A stretch of 64,000 nucleotides of DNA. Origin: an uncultured Eubacteriales bacterium. Its GTDB lineage: Bacteria; Bacillota; Clostridia; UBA1381. The notes under the pieces were generated by a model. The model made no database searches and had not been told where the DNA came from. It saw only the letters and a list, made by a program, of their open reading frames with translations. This document shows, piece by piece, positions 1-8,279 of the stretch (position 1 is the first letter of the stretch; each line of letters starts with the position of its first letter). The translations under genes and the position numbers were made by a program. The stretch spans positions 12,661 through 76,660 of the forward strand of contig CAJKHT010000004.1 in the NCBI GenBank assembly GCA_905199755.1, in the 5' to 3' direction.

Positions 1-294
1 TGACACAAACTGGTTTACTATTGTTGAGCATGTAGCCGAATCTCCGGCAGCATTCTGCTCATCGAATTTTACTCTGTCCTTGCCGAGAAGCTCGGTAAGC
101 TTGTCCTTAAAGCCCTGTGTTGCGGCATCGAGTGCCTTGTGCTGAACCAGCTGGCAAATGCCTATTTTATATACCTTGCCGTCCGTGCCTGACTTTGATG
201 CCGTATCGGTCGATGTCTGTGTGCCGCAGCCTGTGAGTACCGCTGCCGTCATTATAAACGACAGTACCGCTGCCGCTGTTTTTCTGAATTTCAT
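1..294 (-). CDS. ABC transporter substrate-binding lipoprotein (partial, N-terminal 98 residues)
   Basis: The reading frame starts at the ATG complementary to 292-294, behind a GGAGGAG ribosome binding site, and runs off the left edge of the window. The N-terminus is a lipoprotein signal: basic start, hydrophobic run, then the lipobox LTGC with Cys23 as the lipidated residue. A Thr/Ser-rich linker follows, then KIGICQLVQHKALDAATQGF, typical of the TrpX/YtrX-type ABC_sub_bind family (PF04392-like). In that family the lipoprotein binds a small ligand, often an aromatic amino acid or a nucleoside-like compound, outside the membrane. Permease and ATPase genes would be expected beyond the window edge. 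The ligand cannot be read from this fragment. Confidence 0.85.
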   Translation of the reverse strand, partial: MKFRKTAAAVLSFIMTAAVLTGCGTQTSTDTASKSGTDGKVYKIGICQLVQHKALDAATQGFKDKLTELLGKDRVKFDEQNAAGDSATCSTIVNQFVS

Positions 295-349
295 ATAAAA
301 AAACTCCTCCTCTTTGGATATTTAATACTATATTTACCGTCAATCAACA

Positions 350-378
350 ATTTTATCACAAAAATTACTCTGCGTCAA
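350..378 (-). promoter_or_regulatory. Sigma-A promoter for the substrate-binding lipoprotein
   Basis: On the minus strand a -35 TTGACG (complement of 373-378) and a -10 TAAAAT (complement of 350-355) are separated by 17 bp. They lie about 55 bp upstream of the start codon. Confidence 0.7.
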
Positions 379-465
379 GTATTCGCGATATAACACTGCG
401 GAAAAACGGCAGATTTACTGACGGTAAAACTCAATTCTTAGTATTTTTGTATATTTTAAAAGAAA

Positions 466-492
466 AAGGAGGACTGATAATCAGTCCTCCTT
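466..492 (-). terminator. Intrinsic terminator of ppdK
   Basis: A near-perfect inverted repeat of 12-13 bp (466-478 with 480-492) is followed on the minus strand by a T-rich stretch. It lies 17 bp past the ppdK stop codon. Confidence 0.85.
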
Positions 493-508
493 GACAAAAG
501 TCATTTGT

Positions 509-3139
509 TTACTTGTCTTCCTTAATCTTAGCCTGTGCAGCTGCAAGTCTTGCGATAGGAACTCTGAACGGTGAGCAGGATACATAATCCAAACCGATCT
601 TGTGGCAGAATTCTACCGATGACGGGTCGCCGCCGTGTTCGCCGCAGATACCGCAGTGCATATCGGGTCTTGTTGACTTACCGAGCTTAATAGCCATTTC
701 CATAAGCTTGCCTACGCCGTCCTGGTCGAGCTTAGCGAACGGATCGCTCTCGAAGATTTTAGCGTCATAGTAAGCATCGAGGAACTTGCCGGCATCGTCT
801 CTCGAGAAGCCGTATGTCATCTGAGTAAGGTCATTTGTACCGAAACAGAAGAATTCAGCTTCTTTTGCAATTTCGTCAGCTGTAAGAGCAGCTCTCGGGA
901 TTTCGATCATTGTACCTACTTCATATTTAAGCTCAATGCCTGCTGCTTTGATTTCAGCATCGGCAGTTGCAACAACAACGTCCTTAACGTTCTTTAATTC
1001 TTTAACCTCGCATACGAGCGGAATCATGATTTCGGGAACTATGTTCCAGTCAGCATGAGCCTTCTTTACGTTGATAGCCGCACGGATAACAGCCTTTGTC
1101 TGCATCTTTGCGATTTCGGGATATGTTACCGCAAGACGGCAGCCTCTGTGTCCCATCATCGGGTTAGCCTCGTGCAGACCGTTTATAATATCCTTTATAG
1201 TCTCAACCGATTTGCCCTGTGCCTTTGCCAAAATTGCAATATCCTCTTCCTCTGTGGGAACGAATTCATGCAGCGGGGGATCCAGGAATCTGATAGTTAC
1301 GGGGCAGCCTTCAAGAGCTTCGTAAAGCTTTTCAAAGTCGCTCTGCTGCATTTCAAGAATCTTGTCAAGTGCTGTTTCTCTTTCTTCAACAGTATCCGAG
1401 CAAATCATTTCTCTGAATGAGTCTATTCTGTTGCCCTCAAAGAACATGTGCTCTGTACGGCAGAGACCGATACCCTCTGCACCCAGCTCTCTGGCTTTCT
1501 TAGCGTCTGCGGGAGTATCTGCGTTTGTTCTTACCTTAAGAGTCTTGAACTTATCTGCCCAGCCCATGATTGTGCCGAACTCACCTGCGATTGAAGCGTC
1601 AATCGTAGGAATGATACCGTCATAAATGTTACCTGTTGTACCGTCAAGCGAGATTTCGTCTCCCTCGTGGTATTCCTTGCCTGCGAGAGTAAACTTCTTG
1701 TTTGCTTCGTCCATAGCAATGTCGCCGCAGCCCGAAACACAGCATGTACCCATACCGCGTGCAACAACGGCTGCGTGTGATGTCATACCGCCGCGAACTG
1801 TCAGGATACCCTGTGCGGCTTTCATACCCTCAATATCTTCGGGTGAGGTTTCAAGACGAACAAGAACAACCTTTTCGCCTCTTGCGCCCCATTCCTTGGC
1901 ATCTTCTGCAGTAAATACAATCTTACCGCATGCAGCACCGGGTGATGCACCGAGAGCCTTGCCGATAGGAGCGGAAGCCTTAAGAGCTTTCGGGTCAAAC
2001 TGCGGATGCAGAAGTGTGTCGAGGTTTCTCGGGTCTATCATAAGAACAGCGTCCTTTTCCGAAATCATGCCTTCCTCAACGAGGTCGCATGCAATCTTCA
2101 AAGCAGCCTGAGCCGTTCTCTTACCGTTTCTTGTCTGGAGCATGTAGAGCTTTCTGTCCTCAATTGTGAACTCCATGTCCTGCATGTCATGATAGTGATT
2201 TTCAAGGTTCTTTGCGATTTCAACGAACTGGTCGTAAACTTCGGGCATAATCTCCTTCATCTGGTCAATCTTCTGCGGAGTTCTTACACCTGCAACAACG
2301 TCTTCGCCCTGTGCGTTCATAAGGAATTCACCCATGAGGTGCTTTTCGCCGGTAGCCGGATCACGTGTGAACGCAACGCCTGTACCGGATGTTTCGCCCA
2401 TGTTACCGAATGCCATCATCTGAACGTTAACTGCCGTACCCCATGAATAAGGAATATCGTTGTCACGTCTGTAAACGTTTGCACGGGGGTTGTCCCATGA
2501 ACGGAATACTGCCTTAACAGCACCGAACAGCTGGTCGATAGGATCTGTCGGGAAATCTTCGCCGATCTTAGCCTTGTATTCAGCCTTGAACTGTGCAGCA
2601 AGCTCTTTAAGGTCGTCTGCCGTCAGCTCAACGTCCTGGCTTACGCCTCTGTCAGCTTTCATTTTGTCGATAAGCTCTTCAAAATACTTCTTGCCGACTT
2701 CCATAACAACGTCTGAATACATCTGTATAAATCTTCTGTAGCAGTCCCAAGCCCATCTGGGGTTGTTTGACTTCTTAGCCATAACCTCAACAACATCCTC
2801 GTTAAGACCTAAGTTAAGGATTGTGTCCATCATACCGGGCATTGATGCTCTTGCGCCCGAACGAACGGATACGAGAAGCGGATTTTCTTTATCTCCGAAT
2901 TTCTTTCCTGTAATCTCTTCCATTTTCGAGATATTCTGCATAATCTCTTCACGGATAGCTTCGTTTATTTGTCTGCCGTCCTCGTAATACTGTGTGCAGG
3001 CTTCGGTTGAAATTGTAAATCCCTGCGGAACCGGCATACCGAGCTTTGTCATTTCGGCGAGGTTAGCGCCCTTACCGCCGAGAAGCTCTCTCATGCTTGC
3101 GTCACCTTCGCTGAAAAGGTAAACATACTTTTTTGACAT
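509..3139 (-). CDS. ppdK: Pyruvate, phosphate dikinase
   Basis: This 876-residue protein interconverts pyruvate, ATP and phosphate with phosphoenolpyruvate, AMP and pyrophosphate in the cytoplasm. In anaerobes it often works in glycolysis with pyrophosphate. The order is an N-terminal nucleotide-binding domain (the start reads YLFSEGDASMRELLGGKGAN), a central swivelling phosphohistidine domain with GGMTSHAAVVARGMG and a C-terminal PEP/pyruvate barrel. The phospho-accepting His is residue 455, as in the Clostridium symbiosum enzyme, and the barrel Cys is residue 832 in HCGICGEHGG. Length matches the family (about 875). The start follows an AGGAGGAG ribosome binding site. It is monocistronic, with its own promoter and terminator, and its 5' leader can fold (see separate entry). 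Confidence 0.98.
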   Translation of the reverse strand: MSKKYVYLFSEGDASMRELLGGKGANLAEMTKLGMPVPQGFTISTEACTQYYEDGRQINEAIREEIMQNISKMEEITGKKFGDKENPLLVSVRSGARASMPGMMDTILNLGLNEDVVEVMAKKSNNPRWAWDCYRRFIQMYSDVVMEVGKKYFEELIDKMKADRGVSQDVELTADDLKELAAQFKAEYKAKIGEDFPTDPIDQLFGAVKAVFRSWDNPRANVYRRDNDIPYSWGTAVNVQMMAFGNMGETSGTGVAFTRDPATGEKHLMGEFLMNAQGEDVVAGVRTPQKIDQMKEIMPEVYDQFVEIAKNLENHYHDMQDMEFTIEDRKLYMLQTRNGKRTAQAALKIACDLVEEGMISEKDAVLMIDPRNLDTLLHPQFDPKALKASAPIGKALGASPGAACGKIVFTAEDAKEWGARGEKVVLVRLETSPEDIEGMKAAQGILTVRGGMTSHAAVVARGMGTCCVSGCGDIAMDEANKKFTLAGKEYHEGDEISLDGTTGNIYDGIIPTIDASIAGEFGTIMGWADKFKTLKVRTNADTPADAKKARELGAEGIGLCRTEHMFFEGNRIDSFREMICSDTVEERETALDKILEMQQSDFEKLYEALEGCPVTIRFLDPPLHEFVPTEEEDIAILAKAQGKSVETIKDIINGLHEANPMMGHRGCRLAVTYPEIAKMQTKAVIRAAINVKKAHADWNIVPEIMIPLVCEVKELKNVKDVVVATADAEIKAAGIELKYEVGTMIEIPRAALTADEIAKEAEFFCFGTNDLTQMTYGFSRDDAGKFLDAYYDAKIFESDPFAKLDQDGVGKLMEMAIKLGKSTRPDMHCGICGEHGGDPSSVEFCHKIGLDYVSCSPFRVPIARLAAAQAKIKEDK

Positions 3140-3164
3140 TGGAATCTCCTCCTGTATTTTATTT

Positions 3165-3203
3165 GTATTCGTCCGGACCGGAAATGCCCGGGCATACGAA
3201 TAG
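3165..3203 (-). promoter_or_regulatory. Structured 5' leader of ppdK (possible three-way junction)
   Basis: Between the ppdK promoter and start codon, a 7-bp outer stem (3166-3172 with 3196-3202) encloses two small hairpins: TCCG/CGGA around 3172-3182 and a TGC/GCA stem around 3185-3194. This is the shape of a compact three-way junction in the mRNA leader. No known riboswitch class is recognised. Confidence 0.45.
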
Positions 3204-3213
3204 CTACTCTACT

Positions 3214-3241
3214 ATTATAACATAAATTATCGAATTGTCTA
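3214..3241 (-). promoter_or_regulatory. Sigma-A promoter of ppdK
   Basis: Minus-strand -35 TAGACA (complement of 3236-3241) and -10 TATAAT (complement of 3214-3219) with a 16-bp spacer. This places the transcript start just upstream of the structured leader. Confidence 0.75.
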
Positions 3242-3303
3242 CCTTATTTTTCAAATTTCTGCCTTATAACATAATTTTTTTTGCATTTTGTATCTATATA
3301 TGT

Positions 3304-5598
3304 TCAATTTTCAGTAATTCTCACAACCGCTGCGGTCATATCATCGCCTATCATGCCGTGGCTTTTTTCAATCACCGTATCGAGAATATCCTGTACCAGC
3401 GCCTCCGTATCCTTCGGATCGGAGCGCAGCTTCTTTTTAATCCATTCGGTGCGCACCGTGCCGCAGTCAGCCTCGCTTATGCCGTCGGACATCATGATTA
3501 TCGTATCGCCGTCCGAAAGGCGCTTCATCTGCCCCTGCGGATGTATGTCGGCTATCATTCCGGCAGGCATTGAAACGGAAAACACCGTTTCAATGTTTCC
3601 GCTGCGGCTTATCAGGCTTTCCGCCGCGCCTATTTTGTAAAATTCCGCCGTGCCGGTTATCAGGTCTATGCACAGCAAATCTATTGTGGAAAACATATCG
3701 TTTTCCAGTTTGAGGCATAATGCGGAATTTATCATTTCAATCGAGGTTTCGACACCGAAGCCGGCACTTAAAAATTCACGCAGCAGCTTTAATGTAATGC
3801 GGCTTTCGCGGCGAGCCTTTTTGCCGCTGCCCATGCCGTCCGCGATTATAACGTACTTTTTGCGGTCGTCCGTTTCAAAGGACGCAACGCTGTCACCCGA
3901 TATTTCCGATTCATCGCTTTTTATCTGCCGCATTGCGACCTGTGCGCTGTAGCGCGGCATGGACACGAATTTCATCAGCGGACCGCCGTAGTCCTTGTCA
4001 AGACCTATCGGCATTGAAAACATCCGGCTCAAAAGCATTTCGGTTTTGCTTATATCGATGCCTATCCCGAGTCCCAGATATACCTCTATTCTGCCGAAAG
4101 AGCTTTCCACAACGCTCACCTCAAACGCCGTTATGCCTATTTTGTCAAGCTCGTTTACAACATTCTCCTCGTAGTCCTCGCGGAAAGTAAAGCCCTCCAG
4201 TATATCTGACGCAATATTCTCAAAAAGTCCCGCCGTTTCCGCATACTGCTTTGCGACAATGTCACGCTGCGTCACCGCCTCGCCCGTGCGTATCAAATCC
4301 TTTTTGTAAAGCTCGTACACGTGGTTAAATTCCGTCACAAAGACATCGCTCCGTATGCATCTGCTGCGGAAGCTCTCGCTCAGAGACTGCGCACTCAGCA
4401 CACCCTCGCTTTCAACCGTTTCAAGCAGTGACATAACGCTTTTGTATGTTCTCGGAAAATCATTCTGCCAGCATTTTACCGACATTGAACAGCCTGCGCA
4501 TGCGCGCTGCGACATTTCATCGAGAAAGCTGCCTATTTCACGGCGGTAAATGTTAAGACGCTTGTTGGATTCATCGGTAAAGCATTCGTTAAGGCTTTTG
4601 AACGCACCGGCGGCATGTTCAAGCTTTTCGGAAAGATACTCTTTCATGCGCACATCGGCACTCACCGCCTCCATGTGCAGCGATTTTGAGAAGAAAATAT
4701 TTATTGCCTTATGCACCTTTTTCGGAGTAAGTACAAACATCAGCGCCGCAAGAAATGCATCGAGCGCACCGAGCGGCATGGCAGACTGCGGCATACAAAG
4801 CATTGCCGCCGCCGCACCGCCTATAAAGCCCACGGCTATTCCTATTCTGCCGAAAGACTTTAAAAGATTTCCGAAAATCGCACAAAGTCCGTACAAGCCT
4901 CCGGCAAGCACGGAATTGAATGATGACATGGCGCTCATAAAGCCTATGCACAGTGCGCCGCTGCCCGATGCCGCAAGGCTCGAATGGAGCGCAATGCACA
5001 TTGACGAATACACCGCGGCAATATTGGCAAGACTTATTCCGTAGGGCAGATTTATCCCCGAAAGCCCGGTAATGAATATTCCGGCGCAGACTGCAACCGC
5101 TGTAAGCTCCTCTTGCGAAATATGCGCTCTTTCGCGCCTGTCCTCAAAGAACTGCTTTGCTTTGACATAAACCGCATATATCAGCGCCGATGCGACGCTT
5201 TCCGTGAGCAGCAGCATGACATCGTATATTCCGACATAGGTGTAGGCGAGGACGGAGGCACCGCCGATTAAAACGGAAAGACCGCATACCGCGGATTCCG
5301 CCGCCGTGCTTTTTACGCGTGAATTTTTTATGTATATCCAGAAAAGCAGCACCGCAATGAGATATTTTACCGTTCCGATTCCGGCACCTGCGCTCACAAG
5401 TCCCAGACACATAACAATTACTCCGATATATGCTATTCCTTTGTCGAAGCATGCCGCAAAAAATGCCGTACCGAACGGGAACATTCCTATCACCGATGCG
5501 CGCGCGGCAAGAAACAGCAAAGCGCTTAACGATATATCGCGCAGTACCGGGCGTCTTAACTGTGTACCGGGGCGCTGCGCCGTGTTTATTTGAGCCAT
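3304..5598 (-). CDS. spoIIE: Stage II sporulation protein E (serine phosphatase)
   Basis: At 764 residues this is a full-length SpoIIE-like protein. The N-terminal 300 residues contain about ten hydrophobic segments (for example SALLFLAARASVIGMFPFGT), a central region follows, and the C-terminal 190 residues are a PP2C-type phosphatase. Metal-binding Asp residues are visible: Asp587 in VIIADGMGSG, Asp705 in MMSDGISEAD and Asp752/Asp753 in IGDDMTAA. In Bacillus, SpoIIE sits at the asymmetric septum and dephosphorylates SpoIIAA, which releases sigma-F in the forespore. The start follows GGAAG. It is transcribed away from the yfcE-like gene; the shared intergenic region has Spo0A-box-like sequences. 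Confidence 0.95.
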   Translation of the reverse strand: MAQINTAQRPGTQLRRPVLRDISLSALLFLAARASVIGMFPFGTAFFAACFDKGIAYIGVIVMCLGLVSAGAGIGTVKYLIAVLLFWIYIKNSRVKSTAAESAVCGLSVLIGGASVLAYTYVGIYDVMLLLTESVASALIYAVYVKAKQFFEDRRERAHISQEELTAVAVCAGIFITGLSGINLPYGISLANIAAVYSSMCIALHSSLAASGSGALCIGFMSAMSSFNSVLAGGLYGLCAIFGNLLKSFGRIGIAVGFIGGAAAAMLCMPQSAMPLGALDAFLAALMFVLTPKKVHKAINIFFSKSLHMEAVSADVRMKEYLSEKLEHAAGAFKSLNECFTDESNKRLNIYRREIGSFLDEMSQRACAGCSMSVKCWQNDFPRTYKSVMSLLETVESEGVLSAQSLSESFRSRCIRSDVFVTEFNHVYELYKKDLIRTGEAVTQRDIVAKQYAETAGLFENIASDILEGFTFREDYEENVVNELDKIGITAFEVSVVESSFGRIEVYLGLGIGIDISKTEMLLSRMFSMPIGLDKDYGGPLMKFVSMPRYSAQVAMRQIKSDESEISGDSVASFETDDRKKYVIIADGMGSGKKARRESRITLKLLREFLSAGFGVETSIEMINSALCLKLENDMFSTIDLLCIDLITGTAEFYKIGAAESLISRSGNIETVFSVSMPAGMIADIHPQGQMKRLSDGDTIIMMSDGISEADCGTVRTEWIKKKLRSDPKDTEALVQDILDTVIEKSHGMIGDDMTAAVVRITEN

Positions 5599-5674
5599 AA
5601 TAATTTCTTCCTTTCTGCCGCGGCAGCAAAGCAGCTTGTCCCTCTGCGAACGGCAAGTACATTAATATTTACAT

Positions 5675-5742
5675 ATTATACCATTTATATACCGCGAAAT
5701 TTGTCATAATTTGTAATTTATCCAAAAAAAGTTTTCGACATT
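5675..5742. promoter_or_regulatory. Divergent spoIIE control region with Spo0A-box-like sites
   Basis: For spoIIE a minus-strand -10 TATAAT is the complement of 5675-5680, but no good -35 stands 17 bp away. Instead ATTTGTCATAA (5698-5708) overlaps the -35 position and matches the Spo0A box TTTTGTCRAAA at 9 of 11 positions. A second, opposite-orientation match, TTTTCGACATTT, lies near 5732-5743. This arrangement resembles Spo0A-activated sigma-A promoters of sporulation genes. The identification is by eye. Confidence 0.5.
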
Positions 5743-5746
5743 TTTT

Positions 5747-5775
5747 TTGACATTGCTCCGCATATATGGTATACT
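5747..5775 (+). promoter_or_regulatory. Sigma-A promoter of the yfcE-like gene
   Basis: TTGACA at 5747-5752 and TATACT at 5770-5775 are 17 bp apart, about 50 bp before the start codon. Confidence 0.8.
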
Positions 5776-5828
5776 GATAGTCAAATGAGAATTATGCCGC
5801 ACCGAAGCGGCGGAACGGAGCTTTTTAA

Positions 5829-6296
5829 ATGAAACGGTTTCTGATTTTTTCCGATTCACACGGTAACATAAATGATTGTATACGTCTTATCGAGGCGACC
5901 GAGCCGGACGCGGTAATACATGCCGGAGACTATATAAGCGATGCGGAGGATTTAATATCGCTTTATCCCAATATAACGTTTCACTGTGTCTGCGGAAACA
6001 ACGATTTTTCACGGAGATTTCCGCATAACATACTGATTAAGACCGAGGGCAAGCGGATATTTGTAACTCACGGTCATGAATACCGCGTGAAATACGAGAG
6101 CAGTCTCACGGCACTGTACGAGAAAGCGAAATCGGAAAATGCCGATTTATGCATTTTCGGACATACTCATGTTCCGTACACCGAATACCGCGGCAAAATG
6201 ACGCTCCTCAATCCGGGCAGCATAAAATATACGAAAACCTATGCTGTGTGCGAAATTGAGGACGGAAAAATGAAAACCTGCATTATAAATGCTTGA
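5829..6296 (+). CDS. YfcE/MJ0936-family metallophosphoesterase
   Basis: This is a 155-residue single-domain calcineurin-like phosphoesterase. All metal-binding motifs are visible in order: FSDSHGN near the start, HAGDYISD, GNND, VTHGHEY and IFGHTH. Members hydrolyse phosphodiester bonds with two metal ions; YfcE and MJ0936 act on model phosphodiesters and physiological substrates are unclear. Length matches the family (155-185). It is cytoplasmic, with no signal peptide. The M16 peptidase starts 18 bp downstream, so the two genes are probably co-transcribed from the promoter at 5747-5775. Confidence 0.9.
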   Translation: MKRFLIFSDSHGNINDCIRLIEATEPDAVIHAGDYISDAEDLISLYPNITFHCVCGNNDFSRRFPHNILIKTEGKRIFVTHGHEYRVKYESSLTALYEKAKSENADLCIFGHTHVPYTEYRGKMTLLNPGSIKYTKTYAVCEIEDGKMKTCIINA

Positions 6297-6314
6297 AAAT
6301 GATGAGGACGGTAA

Positions 6315-7571
6315 ATGTATATATATAAAACACTTTCAAACGGAATACGCGTTGTTGCGGAGGAAATCCCGTATCTGAAATCGGTGTCGATAGGAGTATG
6401 GGTAGGCTGCGGCTCACGCTGTGAAAAAAAAGAAGAAAACGGAATATCGCACTTTATAGAGCATATGCTGTTTAAGGGAACACAAAAACGCGGTGCAAGC
6501 GATATTGCAAGCGAGATTGACGCGGTCGGCGGTCAGATAAATGCCTTTACGGCACGGGAATATACCTGCTTTTACACAAAAACGCTGGACGAGCACACTC
6601 CCGTTGCGATGGATATACTTTCGGATATGATTTTCGATCCGGCTTTCCGCGATGCCGACACGGAGCTTGAGCGGGGAGTCATACTCGAAGAAATAAGCCT
6701 TTATGAGGACAGTCCGGAGGATTTGGTGTATGATTTGTTTTCCGAAGCGGTATGGGGAGATTCGCCCATGGGGCGGACAATCCTCGGAACAAAGGATACG
6801 CTTGATAAAATCTCGCCCGATACGCTGCGTGCGTTTATGAGAAATAATTATACGGGCGACAGTATAATTATTTCCGTTTCGGGAAAGATTTGCGAAAATT
6901 TTTTCGAACTTTTGGAACAATATTTCGGAAATGTCAGTCTAAATAAGGGAATACCCGAAATGTACGACGCAGAATACAGTCCGCGGCGTATTGTGAAAAC
7001 GAAGGACATCGAACAGCTGCAGCTGGTGGTGGGCTTTAACGGCATAGACGTTATGGACGAATCGGTGTACAGTCTTTTGGTTTTCAATAATGTTTTCGGA
7101 AACGGAATGTCATCAAGGCTGTTTCAGAATATACGCGAAAAATACGGACTTGTGTATTCGATATGCGCCGGTCACAGCGCATATATAAATACGGGAACAT
7201 TTGATATTTCCGCCGGTATGAGCGCCGCAAATGCGCCGCGCGTGGCGGAGCTGATATGTGATGAAATAAGGCGGATAAAGCGTGATAAGCTTACTCATGC
7301 AGAGGTGGACGCGGCAAAGGAAATGCTTAAGGGAAATTACATTTTAAGCTGTGAAAGCACGGGTGCAAGAATGCAGAATGCCGGGCGGTCGCTGCTGTTA
7401 AACAAGCCGGTCTGCTCACAGGAGGAGGCTTTAAGGAAAATCGAAGCCGTAACGGTGGATACGACAGCCGAAATAATAGACCGTGTGCTTGATACGGAGT
7501 CTGTTGCCGCTGCCGCAGTCGGTCAGCTTGATACGCTTGACGGCTTGTTTGAAAATATTAATTATTCATAA
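6315..7571 (+). CDS. M16 family zinc metallopeptidase (processing-peptidase type)
   Basis: The 418-residue protein has the inverted zinc motif HFIEH (His46, Glu49, His50), with a further acidic ligand likely in the ERGVILEEISLYED segment. The C-terminal half is the second M16 domain (IEQLQLVVGF...NGMSSRLFQNIREKYGLVYSI). Clostridial and Bacillus YmxG/MlpA proteins of this size are cytoplasmic homologues of mitochondrial processing peptidase. No signal peptide is present. Substrates are unknown; in Bacillus a homologue lies near pnpA and influences protease expression. It follows the yfcE-like gene by 18 bp and precedes ireB. Confidence 0.92.
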   Translation: MYIYKTLSNGIRVVAEEIPYLKSVSIGVWVGCGSRCEKKEENGISHFIEHMLFKGTQKRGASDIASEIDAVGGQINAFTAREYTCFYTKTLDEHTPVAMDILSDMIFDPAFRDADTELERGVILEEISLYEDSPEDLVYDLFSEAVWGDSPMGRTILGTKDTLDKISPDTLRAFMRNNYTGDSIIISVSGKICENFFELLEQYFGNVSLNKGIPEMYDAEYSPRRIVKTKDIEQLQLVVGFNGIDVMDESVYSLLVFNNVFGNGMSSRLFQNIREKYGLVYSICAGHSAYINTGTFDISAGMSAANAPRVAELICDEIRRIKRDKLTHAEVDAAKEMLKGNYILSCESTGARMQNAGRSLLLNKPVCSQEEALRKIEAVTVDTTAEIIDRVLDTESVAAAAVGQLDTLDGLFENINYS

Positions 7572-7588
7572 ATTTATTGCAAAGGCTA

Positions 7589-7617
7589 TTGAATTTTCGG
7601 GCTTTTTGTAATATTAT
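7589..7617 (+). promoter_or_regulatory. Sigma-A promoter of ireB
   Basis: TTGAAT at 7589-7594 and TATTAT at 7612-7617 with 17 bp between them, starting 18 bp after the M16 peptidase stop codon. Confidence 0.6.
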
Positions 7618-7706
7618 ATAAATAAAGGCTGAATCAGACCGGCACCTGCTGCGCGGAAAAGGCATGCCCGTATGATTTTGCCGACGCTGTGTAAAAGGAA
7701 AGGAAG

Positions 7707-7964
7707 ATGAGCATGGATATTAACGAAACAATGAAAATCAAGCTGGAGTTTGACAAGTCGCAGGAAGTAAGGGATATTGTCTCAAAGGTTTATGAGGCTC
7801 TTAAAATCAAGGGCTATGATCCGATAAGCCAGATTGTGGGATATATTCTTTCGGGTGATCCGACCTACATAACAAGCTATAACGGCGCAAGGGGTCTGAT
7901 TGTCCAGATTGAGCGCGATGAGCTTTTGGAAGAATTTACAAAGACGTATATTAACGCACTTTAA
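7707..7964 (+). CDS. ireB: IreB family regulatory phosphoprotein (UPF0297)
   Basis: The 85-residue protein matches the UPF0297/IreB family along its whole length, including ETMKIKLEF, KVYEALKIKGYDPISQIVGY and the signature LSGDPTYITSYNGAR near the middle. In Enterococcus IreB is phosphorylated by the Ser/Thr kinase IreK and modulates cephalosporin tolerance. The start is the ATG after AGGAAAGGAAG. In most Firmicutes this gene sits with alaS, ruvX (yqgF) and a DUF1292 gene; here it stands alone, followed only by a MITE-like insertion and a terminator. Confidence 0.95.
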   Translation: MSMDINETMKIKLEFDKSQEVRDIVSKVYEALKIKGYDPISQIVGYILSGDPTYITSYNGARGLIVQIERDELLEEFTKTYINAL

Positions 7965-7980
7965 AAAAATATTTCAAAAA

Positions 7981-8222
7981 GGGGATGTTAAAAAACTCCG
8001 GAACGCAAGAAAAGAAATAAAAACACGTATCGCCGGCATTACAAATGCTGTAGTTCGGTTTTGATTAGGCAGAAAAATCAAAAAAACTTGATTTTTCATA
8101 GAATTGTCCTTTTCTTGCTATCAACAAACTTCGCCTCTCGGCGTATACACATACGCCTTCGGGTATCCCAAAACTAAAGTTTTGGCTCAGTTTGTTGATT
8201 CCAAAGCTTTTTTCCTATCCCC
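7981..8222. mobile_element. MITE-like element with imperfect terminal inverted repeats
   Basis: The 242-bp segment begins GGGGATGTTAAAAAA and ends with the inverse of GGGGATAGGAAAAAA, giving 15-bp terminal inverted repeats with 12 matches. It is flanked by a 9-bp direct repeat TTTCAAAAA (7972-7980 and 8223-8231), which looks like a target-site duplication. Inside are nested inverted repeats: 8005-8014 with 8109-8118, 8072-8081 with 8088-8097, 8120-8130 with 8189-8199, 8140-8146 with 8151-8157, and 8168-8175 with 8178-8185. No ORF of note is present. It separates ireB from its palindromic terminator, as expected of an insertion. The alternative is a structured RNA. Confidence 0.6.
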
Positions 8223-8228
8223 TTTCAA

Positions 8229-8268
8229 AAAAATATGCACTTCCGAAATTTCGGAAGTGCATATTTTT
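8229..8268. terminator. Bidirectional terminator between ireB and the stalk-domain gene
   Basis: A perfect 40-nt palindrome (arms 8229-8248 and 8249-8268) with A-rich and T-rich ends, so it can act in both directions for the two convergent genes. Confidence 0.85.
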
Positions 8269-8279
8269 GTTTATTAAGC

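Noticed and set aside
1055..3000. Several open frames antisense to ppdK
   Set aside because: They overlap a strongly supported gene, lack ribosome binding sites and show no recognisable domains; they mirror its codon usage.
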